From JBIICI01 sp044238935 (GTDB lineage Bacteria > Pseudomonadota > Alphaproteobacteria > Micavibrionales > Micavibrionaceae): a stretch of 64,000 nucleotides of DNA. A model generated the notes under the pieces. The model made no database searches and was not told where the DNA came from. It saw nothing but the letters and a program-made list of their open reading frames with translations. Both the position numbers and the translations under genes were made by a program. Location: the NCBI GenBank assembly GCA_044238935.1, contig JBIICI010000001.1:1-64000 (forward strand), given 5' to 3'. This document shows positions 44,605 through 54,089 of this stretch, one piece after another (the first letter of the stretch is position 1; each line of letters starts with the position of its first letter).

Positions 44605-45669
44605 TTATGTCCCTTGTTGATTTAAAATATCGTACATGAATTGGTGTATCTTTGGTGTTGGGCGCATTGTTTCAGGCCAATTTGCTAAAACATAGCGTAA
44701 ATTTTCCAAAGCATAAGGAATGGACTCTTTGAAATAAGATTTCTGCAAAACCAACCCTTGATAGCCATAGACCCCTAAAATCTGAATAATACGCATAAAT
44801 ACAAATAAAATAAAGCGTGCATTAAGACGGCTTTGGGGAATATCAACCCCCTTTTGACGCAATTGATCCCCGTAATATTGTAATAAAATTTCTCGGTCCT
44901 TGGGATCTAAATTGGCTTGAGATTGGTATAAAAGGGACGCCACATCATATTCCAACGCCCCCAATCGTGCCGATTGGTAATCAATATAGACAGGCACATC
45001 ATCCATAATCATAATATTGCGCGATTGAAAATCACGATATAAGAAATAGCCTGAATCGGCAGACAAAAACAAAGACTGGAATTGCGCAATATCGTCATGA
45101 AATTCTTGTATATCCGCCATAATCCCAATTTGTTGCGCATAGTTTTTTAGAAATAGCCTGAAATCATTGGTAAAATTCTGGGCGTCAAACTTTGCGCTTT
45201 CTGTACAATATTCAGGCTGAATCAACCCCCATGCACTGGTTTGGAAGCGAATTAAATCTGATAAAATATGTTGGTATAAATTCAACCCTCTTTCATTCAA
45301 TCGGTTTTGTGGCGTTTTTAAGTGGGGTAGCAAATCAAATAAGGTTTGATCCCCCAAATCTGTTTCAATATAAGTGGTTTCATCATCACTGACGGCAAAA
45401 ATCTCAGGCACAGAAAATTTGGCGGCATGAAATTGTTGGGTAAAGTGAATAAAGGCACGATTTTCACGTAAATCTGGGCATATAACGCCAATAACGCTTT
45501 TCATGACTTTATCATTATGCTGTATATTATCGGGCAAAACACAACGGTAAATCTGACGATTAGATGCATGCGCGCCTAAGCCCTCAATCCGCATTGCATC
45601 GCAACCCCAGCATTCACGGATTAATCTATTCAGACCATTGATGGTCGTATCAGCAATTTTATGATTCAT
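44605..45669 (-). CDS. Aminoglycoside-phosphotransferase-fold sugar kinase (AmgK-like)
   Basis: 354 residues, APH/choline-kinase fold. The catalytic loop is YRDFQSRNIM and the metal-binding IDYQSARLGALEYDVASLL. These are typical of the family that includes AmgK (MurNAc/GlcNAc anomeric kinase) rather than of antibiotic-resistance enzymes. MurU, the usual partner, is not in the window, but glmU lies nearby. Substrate is unproven. Operon with the DUF808 gene. Confidence 0.7.
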   Translation of the reverse strand: MNHKIADTTINGLNRLIRECWGCDAMRIEGLGAHASNRQIYRCVLPDNIQHNDKVMKSVIGVICPDLRENRAFIHFTQQFHAAKFSVPEIFAVSDDETTYIETDLGDQTLFDLLPHLKTPQNRLNERGLNLYQHILSDLIRFQTSAWGLIQPEYCTESAKFDAQNFTNDFRLFLKNYAQQIGIMADIQEFHDDIAQFQSLFLSADSGYFLYRDFQSRNIMIMDDVPVYIDYQSARLGALEYDVASLLYQSQANLDPKDREILLQYYGDQLRQKGVDIPQSRLNARFILFVFMRIIQILGVYGYQGLVLQKSYFKESIPYALENLRYVLANWPETMRPTPKIHQFMYDILNQQGT

Positions 45670-45804
45670 GATGTAAAATTATGTACACAAAACACCAATA
45701 AAAATCAACTATCTGTTTTATTTATATTGTTTTCTTCTAAATATTTGTTATGATTATATCTCTTTTTAAAAATTAACCTACTCAGGTTTTAATCGTCCCT
45801 TTTT

Positions 45805-46323
45805 ATGATCCACACTTTCCCCGATTTAAAATCTGTTTCGTTGCTCAATAGCTTTGCTATGCTTATTGATATTGTCAAAGCATTGGATGAAGACTTAAAG
45901 CTGTGTCTTGCGCAAAATCACGATGAAAAAATAGTGCAGGAGGCATTGTTTATACGATCCGGTTTATTATTAATTCTAACATTTTGGCGGGAGGATGTTT
46001 TGTCACGCTTTGATGTTGATGATCGAGATTCGATATGCCCGTTAAATCACCAAGAAATTGATTTTTTTGAACGAAAACTCATTAAAACATTGGAAAAATT
46101 AAAGATGACAGTTGGTTTTGTGCATTTTGAGGCTGTCTCTCAAGAAAACATGCCCTATATCACCCAAACGGCTTTATTATATACAAAAAGCAGCCTGCAA
46201 ATCTTACAAAACTCTTGGGCGTTCCGTCATCAGATTCTTCATCTTAAACTGCCTCCCATACAGCCAGAGGGATTACAACGCACAGCATCGGCGATGAAAG
46301 ATCAGTTGCAAGAAAAAGCATGA
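45805..46323 (+). CDS. Unknown 172-residue helical protein
   Basis: Not recognised. It is mainly alpha-helical, with a long amphipathic N-terminal half (LLNSFAMLIDIVKALDEDLKLCL) and no signal peptide or metal motif. It lies upstream of ctaC in the same orientation, 98 nt before the ctaC start. A role in oxidase assembly is conceivable only from position. Confidence 0.5.
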   Translation: MIHTFPDLKSVSLLNSFAMLIDIVKALDEDLKLCLAQNHDEKIVQEALFIRSGLLLILTFWREDVLSRFDVDDRDSICPLNHQEIDFFERKLIKTLEKLKMTVGFVHFEAVSQENMPYITQTALLYTKSSLQILQNSWAFRHQILHLKLPPIQPEGLQRTASAMKDQLQEKA

Positions 46324-46421
46324 TTTAAGGATTGAGTTTTTATACAAATATATTATACAATACCCTGCAATTTATTTTTATTCTTAAAACCCACTTAAAA
46401 ACCCATGGGGTTCTGATTTTT

Positions 46422-47369
46422 ATGCGTCGTTTTTTATCTGTTTTATTTTTAACATTATCCCTTATTCTCATAACATCCACAGCCTCTTTTGCAACAGGCG
46501 TTGCAAAAGAAACGCCTAAACTGGATCAAGCAATTCAAGAACAGCCAGCGCTTGAGAAAACGACCCCTGCTATCCAAGTGTCCGATACAAATCCCCATGT
46601 GGTGAAACCACAAGCATGGGCGCATAATTTCCAAGAAGCCGCCAGCCCCGTGGCAGAAAGATTGCATAGCTTTCATAAAATGTTGCTTGTGATTATCACC
46701 GCAATCGTGGTTTTTGTAACGGGTTTATTGCTGTATGTGATGATTCGCTTTAATGAAAAAGCGAATCCTGTGCCGTCTAAAACCACGCATAATGTGATGT
46801 TAGAAGTTTTGTGGACAATGATTCCTGTCTTGATTTTAGTGGTTGTGGCTGTGCCATCCTATAAATTGCTATTTTACATGGATCGCGCTGAAAAGCCTGA
46901 AATGACGCTTAAGATCACAGGATACCAATGGTATTGGGGTTTCCAATATCCTGATTATAATGATTTAGAATTTACATCTGTGATGGTTCCTGAAAAAGAC
47001 CTAAAACCCGCGCAAGGTCAGGTAAGATTATTATCAACAGACCAACCTGTTGTGTTGCCTGTTGATACGGATATTCAACTTTTGGTCACAGCCGCCGATG
47101 TGTTGCATGCCTTTGCCATGCCTGCCTTTGGTGTTAAAACCGATGCCGTTCCGGGGCGCACCAACGAAAGCTGGGTTCGAATCACAAAACCCGGTATTTA
47201 TTACGGACAATGTTCAGAATTATGCGGTAAAGATCACGCTTTTATGCCTGTCGAAGTTCATGCTGTAACTAAAGCACAGTTTAAAGCGTGGATTGATGCC
47301 AAGAAAATTGAAAAAGACGGCGGCATAGAGGCAAAATCTCCCTATCAGCAAATAACACTCACGCAATAA
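46422..47369 (+). CDS. ctaC: Cytochrome c oxidase subunit II
   Basis: 315 residues from ATG 46422. Signal peptide (1-25), a 45-residue periplasmic linker, two transmembrane helices (about 85-107 and 125-148) and a cupredoxin domain. The CuA ligands are in HAF (in DVLHAFAMPAFG) and CSELCGKDHAFM: Cys, Glu, Cys, His, Met. The aromatic electron entry is YQWYWGFQYP. It receives electrons from cytochrome c. ctaD follows after 43 nt. Confidence 0.95.
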   Translation: MRRFLSVLFLTLSLILITSTASFATGVAKETPKLDQAIQEQPALEKTTPAIQVSDTNPHVVKPQAWAHNFQEAASPVAERLHSFHKMLLVIITAIVVFVTGLLLYVMIRFNEKANPVPSKTTHNVMLEVLWTMIPVLILVVVAVPSYKLLFYMDRAEKPEMTLKITGYQWYWGFQYPDYNDLEFTSVMVPEKDLKPAQGQVRLLSTDQPVVLPVDTDIQLLVTAADVLHAFAMPAFGVKTDAVPGRTNESWVRITKPGIYYGQCSELCGKDHAFMPVEVHAVTKAQFKAWIDAKKIEKDGGIEAKSPYQQITLTQ

Positions 47370-47412
47370 TATTTTTACGAAAGCCACTGATTTCAAAGCA
47401 GGTTTAATTTTT

Positions 47413-49068
47413 ATGACACATACACATACACATACAGATATACAAACACATACAGATGCAGCACATGGATCACACCATGATGATCATCATCATGACCATA
47501 TGCCCAGCTTTTTTAAGCGTTGGTTTTGTTCCACAAACCACAAAGATATTGGGATTTTATATATTATATTCTCAATCTTTGCAGGCTTAATTGGAGGCGC
47601 ATTTTCCATGATGATGCGTGCGGAGCTGCAACAGCCTGGGCTGCAATTCATTGAAACAGGTCAGATGTGGAATGTTTGGATTACCGCGCATGGTTTAATC
47701 ATGGTTTTCTTTGTTGTCATGCCTGGGTTAATTGGAGGGTTCGGGAATTATTTTGTGCCGCTCTTGATTGGGGCACCTGATATGGCGTTTCCACGGTTGA
47801 ATAATATTTCTTTTTGGTTGATTATTCCTGCCTTTTTATTATTGGTTGGCTCTGCGTTCATTGATGGCGGTGCTGGTACGGGGTGGACGGCCTATCCGCC
47901 GCTTTCAACCATGCTCGGGCATCCGGGGATGTCCGTTGATATGGCGATTTTTGCCCTACATCTTGCAGGCGCCAGCTCTATTTTGGGGGCGGCCAACTTT
48001 ATTACAACCATTTTCAATATGCGTGCCCCTGGCATGACATTGCACCGTATGCCTTTATTTGTTTGGGGCATGTTGGTTACCAGTTTCTTGCTTGTCTTAT
48101 CTGTCCCTGTTTTGGGGGGCGCGATTACGATGTTATTGACGGATCGTAATTTTGGCACGCATTTCTTCTCCCCTGAAGGCGGCGGTGACCCTATTTTATA
48201 CCAACATTTATTCTGGTTCTTTGGTCATCCTGAGGTTTATATTATGATCTTACCGGCCTTTGGGATTGTAAGTCATGTGATTTCAACTTTCTCTAAAAAA
48301 CCTGTATTTGGTCATATTGGAATGGCCTATGCGATGGTTTCCATTGGATTTATCGGTTTTGCCGTTTGGGCACACCATATGTATACAACAGGCTTAGATG
48401 TCCATGTTCGCGCCTATTTTACAACAGCCACGCTGATTATTGCTGTTCCCACAGGGATCAAAATTTTCTCTTGGATCGCAACAATGTGGGGAGGGTCGAT
48501 TCGTTTTGTAACCCCTATGTTATGGGCAATTGGCTTTATTTTCTTATTCACTGTTGGCGGAGTCACAGGCGTTGTTTTGGCAAATGGCGGCATGGATATT
48601 GCCTTGCATGACACCTATTATGTGGTTGCGCACTTTCACTATGTCTTAAGCCTTGGCGCTGTGTTTGCCTTATTTTGTGGCTTTTATTATTGGATTGGCA
48701 AAATGTCTGGGCGTCAATATCCTGAATGGGCTGGAAAGTTACATTTTTGGATGACCTTTGTCGGTGCGAACATGATTTTCTTCCCACAGCATTTCTTAGG
48801 GATCAATGGAATGCCACGCCGTTACCCTGATTATCCAGATGCGTTTGCGGGATGGAATGAAATTTCATCATATGGTGCGTATTTAACAGGAACAGCAACC
48901 GTATTTTTCGTCTTTATTGCCATTTACACGGTCTTTTTTGGGCGTCGTGTTGGGGCAAATTATTGGAATGCTGAACCCCAAGTCTTTACGTTGGAATGGG
49001 CGGTTTCTTCACCCCCACCTTTCCATCAATTTGAAATTCAACCAAAATTAGAGGTTGACTCAAAATAA
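47413..49068 (+). CDS. ctaD: Cytochrome c oxidase subunit I
   Basis: 551 residues with twelve transmembrane segments. Heme and CuB ligands are visible: TAHGLIM (heme a His), WFFGHPEVYI (CuB His and cross-linked Tyr), VWAHHMYTTGLD, and VAHFHYVLSLG (heme a3 and heme a His). The glutamate of HPEVYI fits A-type proton pumps. The first 30 residues hold eleven histidines (MTHTHTHTD...HHDDHHHDH), an unusual extension. The rest of the locus (ctaB, ctaG, ctaE) does not follow; a terminator and tRNA-Cys do. Confidence 0.96.
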   Translation: MTHTHTHTDIQTHTDAAHGSHHDDHHHDHMPSFFKRWFCSTNHKDIGILYIIFSIFAGLIGGAFSMMMRAELQQPGLQFIETGQMWNVWITAHGLIMVFFVVMPGLIGGFGNYFVPLLIGAPDMAFPRLNNISFWLIIPAFLLLVGSAFIDGGAGTGWTAYPPLSTMLGHPGMSVDMAIFALHLAGASSILGAANFITTIFNMRAPGMTLHRMPLFVWGMLVTSFLLVLSVPVLGGAITMLLTDRNFGTHFFSPEGGGDPILYQHLFWFFGHPEVYIMILPAFGIVSHVISTFSKKPVFGHIGMAYAMVSIGFIGFAVWAHHMYTTGLDVHVRAYFTTATLIIAVPTGIKIFSWIATMWGGSIRFVTPMLWAIGFIFLFTVGGVTGVVLANGGMDIALHDTYYVVAHFHYVLSLGAVFALFCGFYYWIGKMSGRQYPEWAGKLHFWMTFVGANMIFFPQHFLGINGMPRRYPDYPDAFAGWNEISSYGAYLTGTATVFFVFIAIYTVFFGRRVGANYWNAEPQVFTLEWAVSSPPPFHQFEIQPKLEVDSK

Positions 49069-49103
49069 CAAAAACCAAATAAAAAACACTGGAATTTATT
49101 TTT

Positions 49104-49147
49104 AAATAATGCTATCACCCTATGAAAGGGAAATAGCATTATTTTTT
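49104..49147 (+). terminator. Rho-independent terminator after ctaD
   Basis: Perfect 12-bp arms aaataatgctat (49104-49115) and atagcattattt (49133-49144), inner ccc/ggg pairing, then a T run. Confidence 0.85.
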
Positions 49148-49165
49148 GTCTAAATTCTTTTTTCA

Positions 49166-49239
49166 GGCGCGATGGCAGAATGGTCATGCAGAGGACTGCA
49201 AATCCTTGGAAGCCGGTTCGATTCCGGCTCGTGCCTCCA
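49166..49239 (+). tRNA. tRNA-Cys (GCA)
   Basis: Full cloverleaf: acceptor GGCGCGA (49166-49172) pairs with TCGTGCC (49229-49235) including one G-T; anticodon stem GAGGA/TCCTT with loop CTGCAAA and anticodon GCA at 49198-49200; T stem GCCGG/CCGGC with loop TTCGATT; discriminator T and encoded CCA (49237-49239). Confidence 0.96.
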
Positions 49240-49389
49240 TTTTACACTTTTCCAACATTCATTATTATTCAGATACAATCGCATACACCGCATAAACCTT
49301 GGGCTCAAAGCTATTTCGAACAATGCTGAATACACTATTGTTTATTTACAACCACCAAAAATGTTGGTGTATTTGTTGGTATAAAGTAA

Positions 49390-49402
49390 GGGGGTTGACC
49401 AT
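49390..49402. repeat. Left 13-bp inverted repeat of the PRTase cassette
   Basis: gggggttgaccat here is the exact reverse complement of 52946-52958. The pair brackets both phosphoribosyltransferase-like genes, their promoter and nothing else. The left copy lies 150 nt after tRNA-Cys; no gene is seen between them. Confidence 0.6.
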
Positions 49403-49415
49403 TATCTACGCACCT

Positions 49416-51464
49416 TCAAACCGAGGGTACAATAAATCTTGGAATAAGTTTATCAATGCTATCCCTAATCTGTACAGGTGTTTTAAATTTCTGTTGCGCT
49501 TGGTAGATTATAGAATCGCCTTTACGCTCGGGGACGCTAGAATCGCAACCATATTTGTCCATAACACCCTTGAACCATTCAATCTGATCTTCTTTCGTGC
49601 CCTCAATCATTGTCGCCATAAGCGTTAATGCTTCTCTATTCGACAAAGACTCTTTCGAAAGCCCAACTATTGAAAGAGAAGCATTAGCAGCTTCTTCGAA
49701 AATAGGTCGTATATTATATTCTGTTTCACTAGGAAAATCTTCAACATAGTTTGTTATAGCATAATCTGTAGCGACCTGTAGGTCGTTTAACACATCTTGA
49801 TGCGCCTGTAAATTCGTACTTTCAGGCATTGTGGCCAAAGAGGTCAAGGCAACAATCTGAACCCCTGCTTCCACCAATTGTTGGTATAATGTGATAAATG
49901 TGCTGCCTGTTTGGACGTGGTCATCTGCTAATATAACAAGGTCTCCGGGCTGAAAGTTTTTGAAATTAAAGATAGCTTGCTTAGCCATGCGCTCCATAAG
50001 ATTCCCTGTAGATCGCTTAATGGTAAGAGAAGCTTGTGCGTCATGTCCTGATAGAGGTTTAATATCATCAATATCATATTGCGCTAAACTTTCGGCAATA
50101 CTCAGTACATTGAATATTGGACTTGTTCTATCACTTGCATCTTTAAAAGATACGTTTAAATCAGGGTATTTATGATCAAAAATTTCATTTAATTTTTCTT
50201 GCAGAACATGAAGCATTCCGATCCTTAACATATTCTGACTTCCACCTATATGGGGGAGATGAATAATTATTGTTTCTGACTCTGGATAACCCTTTTCTCT
50301 CTTTTCTTTGGCTGCTGCATAAGCCTTATCAGCGATACGATTGATCATATCATCAGTCAGTAAGGTTTGGACAACGTATAAACCAGATTTCAATTTTTCT
50401 TCTGGAGAATAATTTCCGCTTCCATCAAGATTTTTACCTCTTTTGGCAATCCAGCGTTCATTATGGAAGGCTTTTTCATCTTCTGTTAATGTAATACCAT
50501 CTTCTGGATCGTCTGTTGCAGGGGATTCTATGTAATCAATATCCCCTTTAATGATTTCCGTTTTCTCTCGATCAATATTGTTTTCAACATATGAAAAACG
50601 TTTAAAATAGTTGGGTTTAATGACATCTTTGCCAATTATAGAAGCCAATCTTTGAGTCAATGTTTCCAGATTTTGGAAAGCAAGCCATTGTGACACATCT
50701 CCGCTATTATGATCAGGAATGATAACATGGCTAATATTTGCATTTTCTGCTAGTAAACCGTCTTTATCGGGGCGATCACCACTGATTAATATGTCTTTAC
50801 TAGGCGATATATCATATCCAAACTTCTCAGAAAGTAGCTCCAAAGCCTTATAAACAGCAGTCGGATTGGGTTTCTTAGCAATAAAAGCTGAGGTACCCAC
50901 TAAAATAGGGACATCGATACCATTAGCTGTTAAAGTTTTGGTGGCATTATTATCAAGTCTATCTTGGACTGTATCGCTCACAATAGCACAAGGAATGTCA
51001 TGCATCTTAAGATAGTTCAAAAGTTCCTTGGCACCCGGTTTGAGTTGAGGTAGAATAGGAGGATTTAATAAATAAGATTGATGTAAGTCTATGGCAATAC
51101 GCGCCATTTCCGTTCCGAAAACTTCTTTATAATATTCTGATGACTTTTGACGTCCACGATCCTGATAAAGTTTTAACGGTTGTTCAACGTCATATTCTTC
51201 AATCATTCTTGAAATGACATATTCACCCGCCTGACGGTAATATTCTTTACTGTCAATAAGATGGTCATCCCAATCCAGCAAAACCGCCAAGGGATGATTT
51301 TTTGTATTCCATTGACTATTAATATTTCCATTCAAATCTCCAAGTGTTTTCATAATCACTGGCTGCATTTGACTATCTTGCCTCTTCAAGTACCCAGCTC
51401 TATCTGAAGAAATGATATGATGCTTTTTGGTAACTGCCTGAATATACTCACGTAAATTATTCAT
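49416..51464 (-). CDS. HAD phosphatase-phosphoribosyltransferase fusion protein
   Basis: 682 residues in an arrangement I do not recognise as a named family. Residues 60-275 are a complete HAD domain: nucleophile D64 and D66 (LLDWDDHLID), motif II Ser (IVSDT), Lys (AKKPNP) and motif IV (SGDRPDKDG). Residues 380-600 are a type I PRTase-like domain with PRPP loop ADDHVQTGST (D514, D515, T519-T522) after a beta strand LVIL. The tail has NREALTLMATMIEG, shared with the partner protein. A strong ribosome site GGAGAGA and a 9-nt gap tie it to the upstream gene. A nucleotide- or base-salvage reaction is inferred. Confidence 0.7.
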   Translation of the reverse strand: MNNLREYIQAVTKKHHIISSDRAGYLKRQDSQMQPVIMKTLGDLNGNINSQWNTKNHPLAVLLDWDDHLIDSKEYYRQAGEYVISRMIEEYDVEQPLKLYQDRGRQKSSEYYKEVFGTEMARIAIDLHQSYLLNPPILPQLKPGAKELLNYLKMHDIPCAIVSDTVQDRLDNNATKTLTANGIDVPILVGTSAFIAKKPNPTAVYKALELLSEKFGYDISPSKDILISGDRPDKDGLLAENANISHVIIPDHNSGDVSQWLAFQNLETLTQRLASIIGKDVIKPNYFKRFSYVENNIDREKTEIIKGDIDYIESPATDDPEDGITLTEDEKAFHNERWIAKRGKNLDGSGNYSPEEKLKSGLYVVQTLLTDDMINRIADKAYAAAKEKREKGYPESETIIIHLPHIGGSQNMLRIGMLHVLQEKLNEIFDHKYPDLNVSFKDASDRTSPIFNVLSIAESLAQYDIDDIKPLSGHDAQASLTIKRSTGNLMERMAKQAIFNFKNFQPGDLVILADDHVQTGSTFITLYQQLVEAGVQIVALTSLATMPESTNLQAHQDVLNDLQVATDYAITNYVEDFPSETEYNIRPIFEEAANASLSIVGLSKESLSNREALTLMATMIEGTKEDQIEWFKGVMDKYGCDSSVPERKGDSIIYQAQQKFKTPVQIRDSIDKLIPRFIVPSV

Positions 51465-51473
51465 ATTTCTCTC

Positions 51474-52838
51474 CTATCGAACAGGGCCACTTGCAAAGGC
51501 ATGTTTTATTTCACTCATTAACATTTGTGGAGTCTTGGGGGGCATTGAAACCTCACTTTCCAAATCATCTCCTATACCTTCTATAATTTGTGCATAAGCG
51601 CCATTAATCGCCTGCATTGTTGACTCAAAAACTGTCTTGTGTTGAGAATCATTTCCATCGATAAACATGGATAAAAGTGTTAAACCTTCTCTTCTTGTAA
51701 GCGTATCAACACTCAGTCCTAGAGGATTTAAGACCATATCAATATCTTCCTTAGGGTATAAATTTGTTAATTCCCTAACCAGTTCTGAAGAAATTAGCAC
51801 TTTTTCAGAATTAGGATGTCTGGAGAAGGACGCTATACCTACCACTCGACCACCCAATGCTTCAATCTGGGAAAATAAAGAGGCTGTAAATGCCCCTGCA
51901 TTCACATGATCATCTGCAATGATAACATTTTTGTCTTTAATGTCTGTTACCTCAAACAAAGGTTGTTTTAGAATTCTACCTAACGGTGAAGCATCTGTCC
52001 TATTGGTTTTGGTCAGCATCATAACAGGCTTTTCATATATATTTATGTGCATATGTGGGTAATATTTTTGAGCAGCAAGCTCAAGATTTTGCGACAAAAG
52101 CTTAACATATGTTGCCGTCAAGAAATTATAGCTATTTGAGGTATCCGTATAGTCTTTAATTGGACGTATTACATATAAATCTATTGGCTTAGAGGAGTTT
52201 TTCACATCAAGATGTTTCATTGAATTTGCCAAAACCTCTTTAGCCTGACTAAATAAGTCGGTTTCAGTCAAAACCTCATGCGCAGCTTTAATGCGCTCCC
52301 GATAAGATGGATGGGTTTTCCCTTGTAAATGTGCATCAAAATGCCTAAGATCATTTAGGTCGTTGCCTTTTTTACTAATTTGCCTAAGATGACATAAACG
52401 TATTGTAGAAATTTGCTTAGCAATAGCACCTAGCCAAGGTTCATTTTGTTGAATCCCATCATTAGATATTAATCGCTTCGCCAAAAGATCATCCACATAT
52501 TCAGATGGAGGTGTCCAACATAATCTGTTTGATTCTTTTGAAATATAGGACGCTAATTGACTTAATTCTTTATAAAAAACTTTTTTATTCAGTTGAGTTT
52601 CAAGATGAAGTGTTTTGTTAAAAGCGGACTTTAAGCTATCAGGGGCAGAATCAGCAATAGCCTTCAAAACTGTTTCAATTTTCCTAATATCAGGTTTTTC
52701 AGCGCAAACAGCCAGTGACGAAACAGTTAGACCATTCATTCTCGCGCTGGCTGAAAACTCCCTTTTTGTAAAGCATATTTCACTCTCATGAGCGTCGAAA
52801 GTATCTAGATATTTTAAATTTAGTTTAGCATCTGACAT
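51474..52838 (-). CDS. Phosphoribosyltransferase-like partner protein with altered PRPP loop
   Basis: 454 residues. The N-terminal 220 are helical and unrecognised. The C-terminal half is a PRTase-like fold: VIRPIKDYTD, KNVIIADDHVNAGAFTASLFSQIEALGG. The PRPP loop keeps D309/D310 but reads AGAF (314-317) where TGST is expected, so activity may be changed or lost. The tail motif RREGLTLLSMFIDG is shared with the HAD-PRTase protein, showing the two are paralogues over this region. First gene of the two-gene cassette, with its own promoter at 52872-52900. Confidence 0.65.
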   Translation of the reverse strand: MSDAKLNLKYLDTFDAHESEICFTKREFSASARMNGLTVSSLAVCAEKPDIRKIETVLKAIADSAPDSLKSAFNKTLHLETQLNKKVFYKELSQLASYISKESNRLCWTPPSEYVDDLLAKRLISNDGIQQNEPWLGAIAKQISTIRLCHLRQISKKGNDLNDLRHFDAHLQGKTHPSYRERIKAAHEVLTETDLFSQAKEVLANSMKHLDVKNSSKPIDLYVIRPIKDYTDTSNSYNFLTATYVKLLSQNLELAAQKYYPHMHINIYEKPVMMLTKTNRTDASPLGRILKQPLFEVTDIKDKNVIIADDHVNAGAFTASLFSQIEALGGRVVGIASFSRHPNSEKVLISSELVRELTNLYPKEDIDMVLNPLGLSVDTLTRREGLTLLSMFIDGNDSQHKTVFESTMQAINGAYAQIIEGIGDDLESEVSMPPKTPQMLMSEIKHAFASGPVR

Positions 52839-52871
52839 GTTAAAAATCCCTGTATTTATTATATTTACATA

Positions 52872-52900
52872 TATATAAATACATTAGTTGCTATAGTCAA
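52872..52900 (-). promoter_or_regulatory. Strong promoter of the PRTase cassette with overlapping direct repeat
   Basis: On the minus strand TTGACT (52900-52895), 17-nt spacer, TATATA (52877-52872), about 34 nt before the start. The 9-bp direct repeat tcaagcttt at 52897-52905 and 52909-52917 overlaps and flanks the -35, a plausible operator. Confidence 0.6.
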
Positions 52901-52945
52901 GCTTTTTTTCAAGCTTTCAATGTAAAATTTGGAGCCTATATGCCT

Positions 52946-52958
52946 ATGGTCAACCCCC
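52946..52958. repeat. Right 13-bp inverted repeat of the PRTase cassette
   Basis: atggtcaaccccc, exact reverse complement of 49390-49402. It sits 108 nt upstream of the first cassette gene. No target-site duplication or transposase is seen. The rest of the 342-bp gap to serB holds no gene that I can support. Confidence 0.6.
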
Positions 52959-53180
52959 AAAATATGATCCATTTGTAAGTTCGTGGTTTATGCAACATTG
53001 GGTAGGTGGATGAAAAAATGCGGATTGACACGCATAAAATTATAACAAAACCTTCTAAATCACGATTGCGTGTTCAAACAGTTGTCATCTTGTTTCGATA
53101 GTGCTCCCTTTGTATTTTATTTTATAAGAAAACTATGATAGTTTAAATTTTCTTCAAATTCAATCATCATTACTCATCTT

Positions 53181-54089
53181 ATGTCACTTTTTTATCTTAC
53201 CTGTATTGCTTCAACAACGCCGTTATTGGCGGCACATATTGCGCAGTTTCTGTCTTTATTGGATAGAATGGGGTTGCAAGTTGCAGGTCATCCCAGCATC
53301 TTAGCCGCAGAAAAGGCGATTGATATTCCGCTTTATCATGCGCCTCATTTTGATCAGCTACAACAATTGCGGGCTGCGTTTATGGCGCAAAAATTTGATA
53401 TTATCTGCAGCAACGCGGTTAATCGGCGTAAGAATTTATTATTGGCAGATATGGATTCCACGATTGTTCAGGGCGAAACATTGGATGAGCTGGCGGCATT
53501 ATCTGGGGTTGGTGATCAGGTCGCAGAAATTACACGGCGCGCCATGAATGGGGAATTGGATTTTGAACAAGCCTTAGACGCGCGTGTAGCCATGTTAAAG
53601 GGTAAAGAAGCCTCTTTGTTGGAAACGATTTTATCCCATACGCACTTAACCGCAGGCGCGCGCATTTTGGTGCAAACGATGAAAGCGCACGGGGCATTTT
53701 GTGTTTTAATATCAGGGGGCTTTACCTATTTCACACAATCCATTGCTACACAATGTGGATTTGATGTGCATTTTGGCAATGATTTGCAAATTGAACAAGG
53801 CATATTAACGGGAAAAGTCAACCGTCCGCTTGTATCCAAAGAAACAAAATTCGAAAAATTCAATGAATTTGTGGCACAATGTGGCATTGAGCGCAGTCAA
53901 ACTTTAACCACAGGCGACGGCGCCAATGATTTATTGATGTTATGTGCCGCGGAAGAAAATGGCGGATTAGGCATTGGATTCCATCCTAAGCCCAAAGTGA
54001 GAGAGTCCGTTCGCAATGTTATTCTTCACGGAGATTTAACCGCTCTGCTCTATGCTCAAGGCTATCGGAAAGAGGAGTTTAGCGCATGA
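53181..54089 (+). CDS. serB: Phosphoserine phosphatase
   Basis: 302 residues. The N-terminal 80 form an ACT-like region, and the HAD domain starts with LLADMDSTIVQGETLDELA (D90 nucleophile, D92), with motif II SGGFTYF and motif IV TTGDGANDLLML. This is the last step of serine synthesis. The AAA gene starts in an ATGA overlap with its stop, so both are translationally coupled. Confidence 0.94.
   Translation: MSLFYLTCIASTTPLLAAHIAQFLSLLDRMGLQVAGHPSILAAEKAIDIPLYHAPHFDQLQQLRAAFMAQKFDIICSNAVNRRKNLLLADMDSTIVQGETLDELAALSGVGDQVAEITRRAMNGELDFEQALDARVAMLKGKEASLLETILSHTHLTAGARILVQTMKAHGAFCVLISGGFTYFTQSIATQCGFDVHFGNDLQIEQGILTGKVNRPLVSKETKFEKFNEFVAQCGIERSQTLTTGDGANDLLMLCAAEENGGLGIGFHPKPKVRESVRNVILHGDLTALLYAQGYRKEEFSA

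Noticed and set aside
44605..45669. Aminoglycoside-resistance phosphotransferase
   Set aside because: Motifs fit the AmgK-like sugar-kinase branch; no resistance or mobile context.
49166..53180. tRNA-Cys as integration site with a duplicated 3' end
   Set aside because: No copy of the tRNA 3' end is seen near 52.9-53.2 kb, and there is no integrase. The inverted repeats are the only boundary signal.
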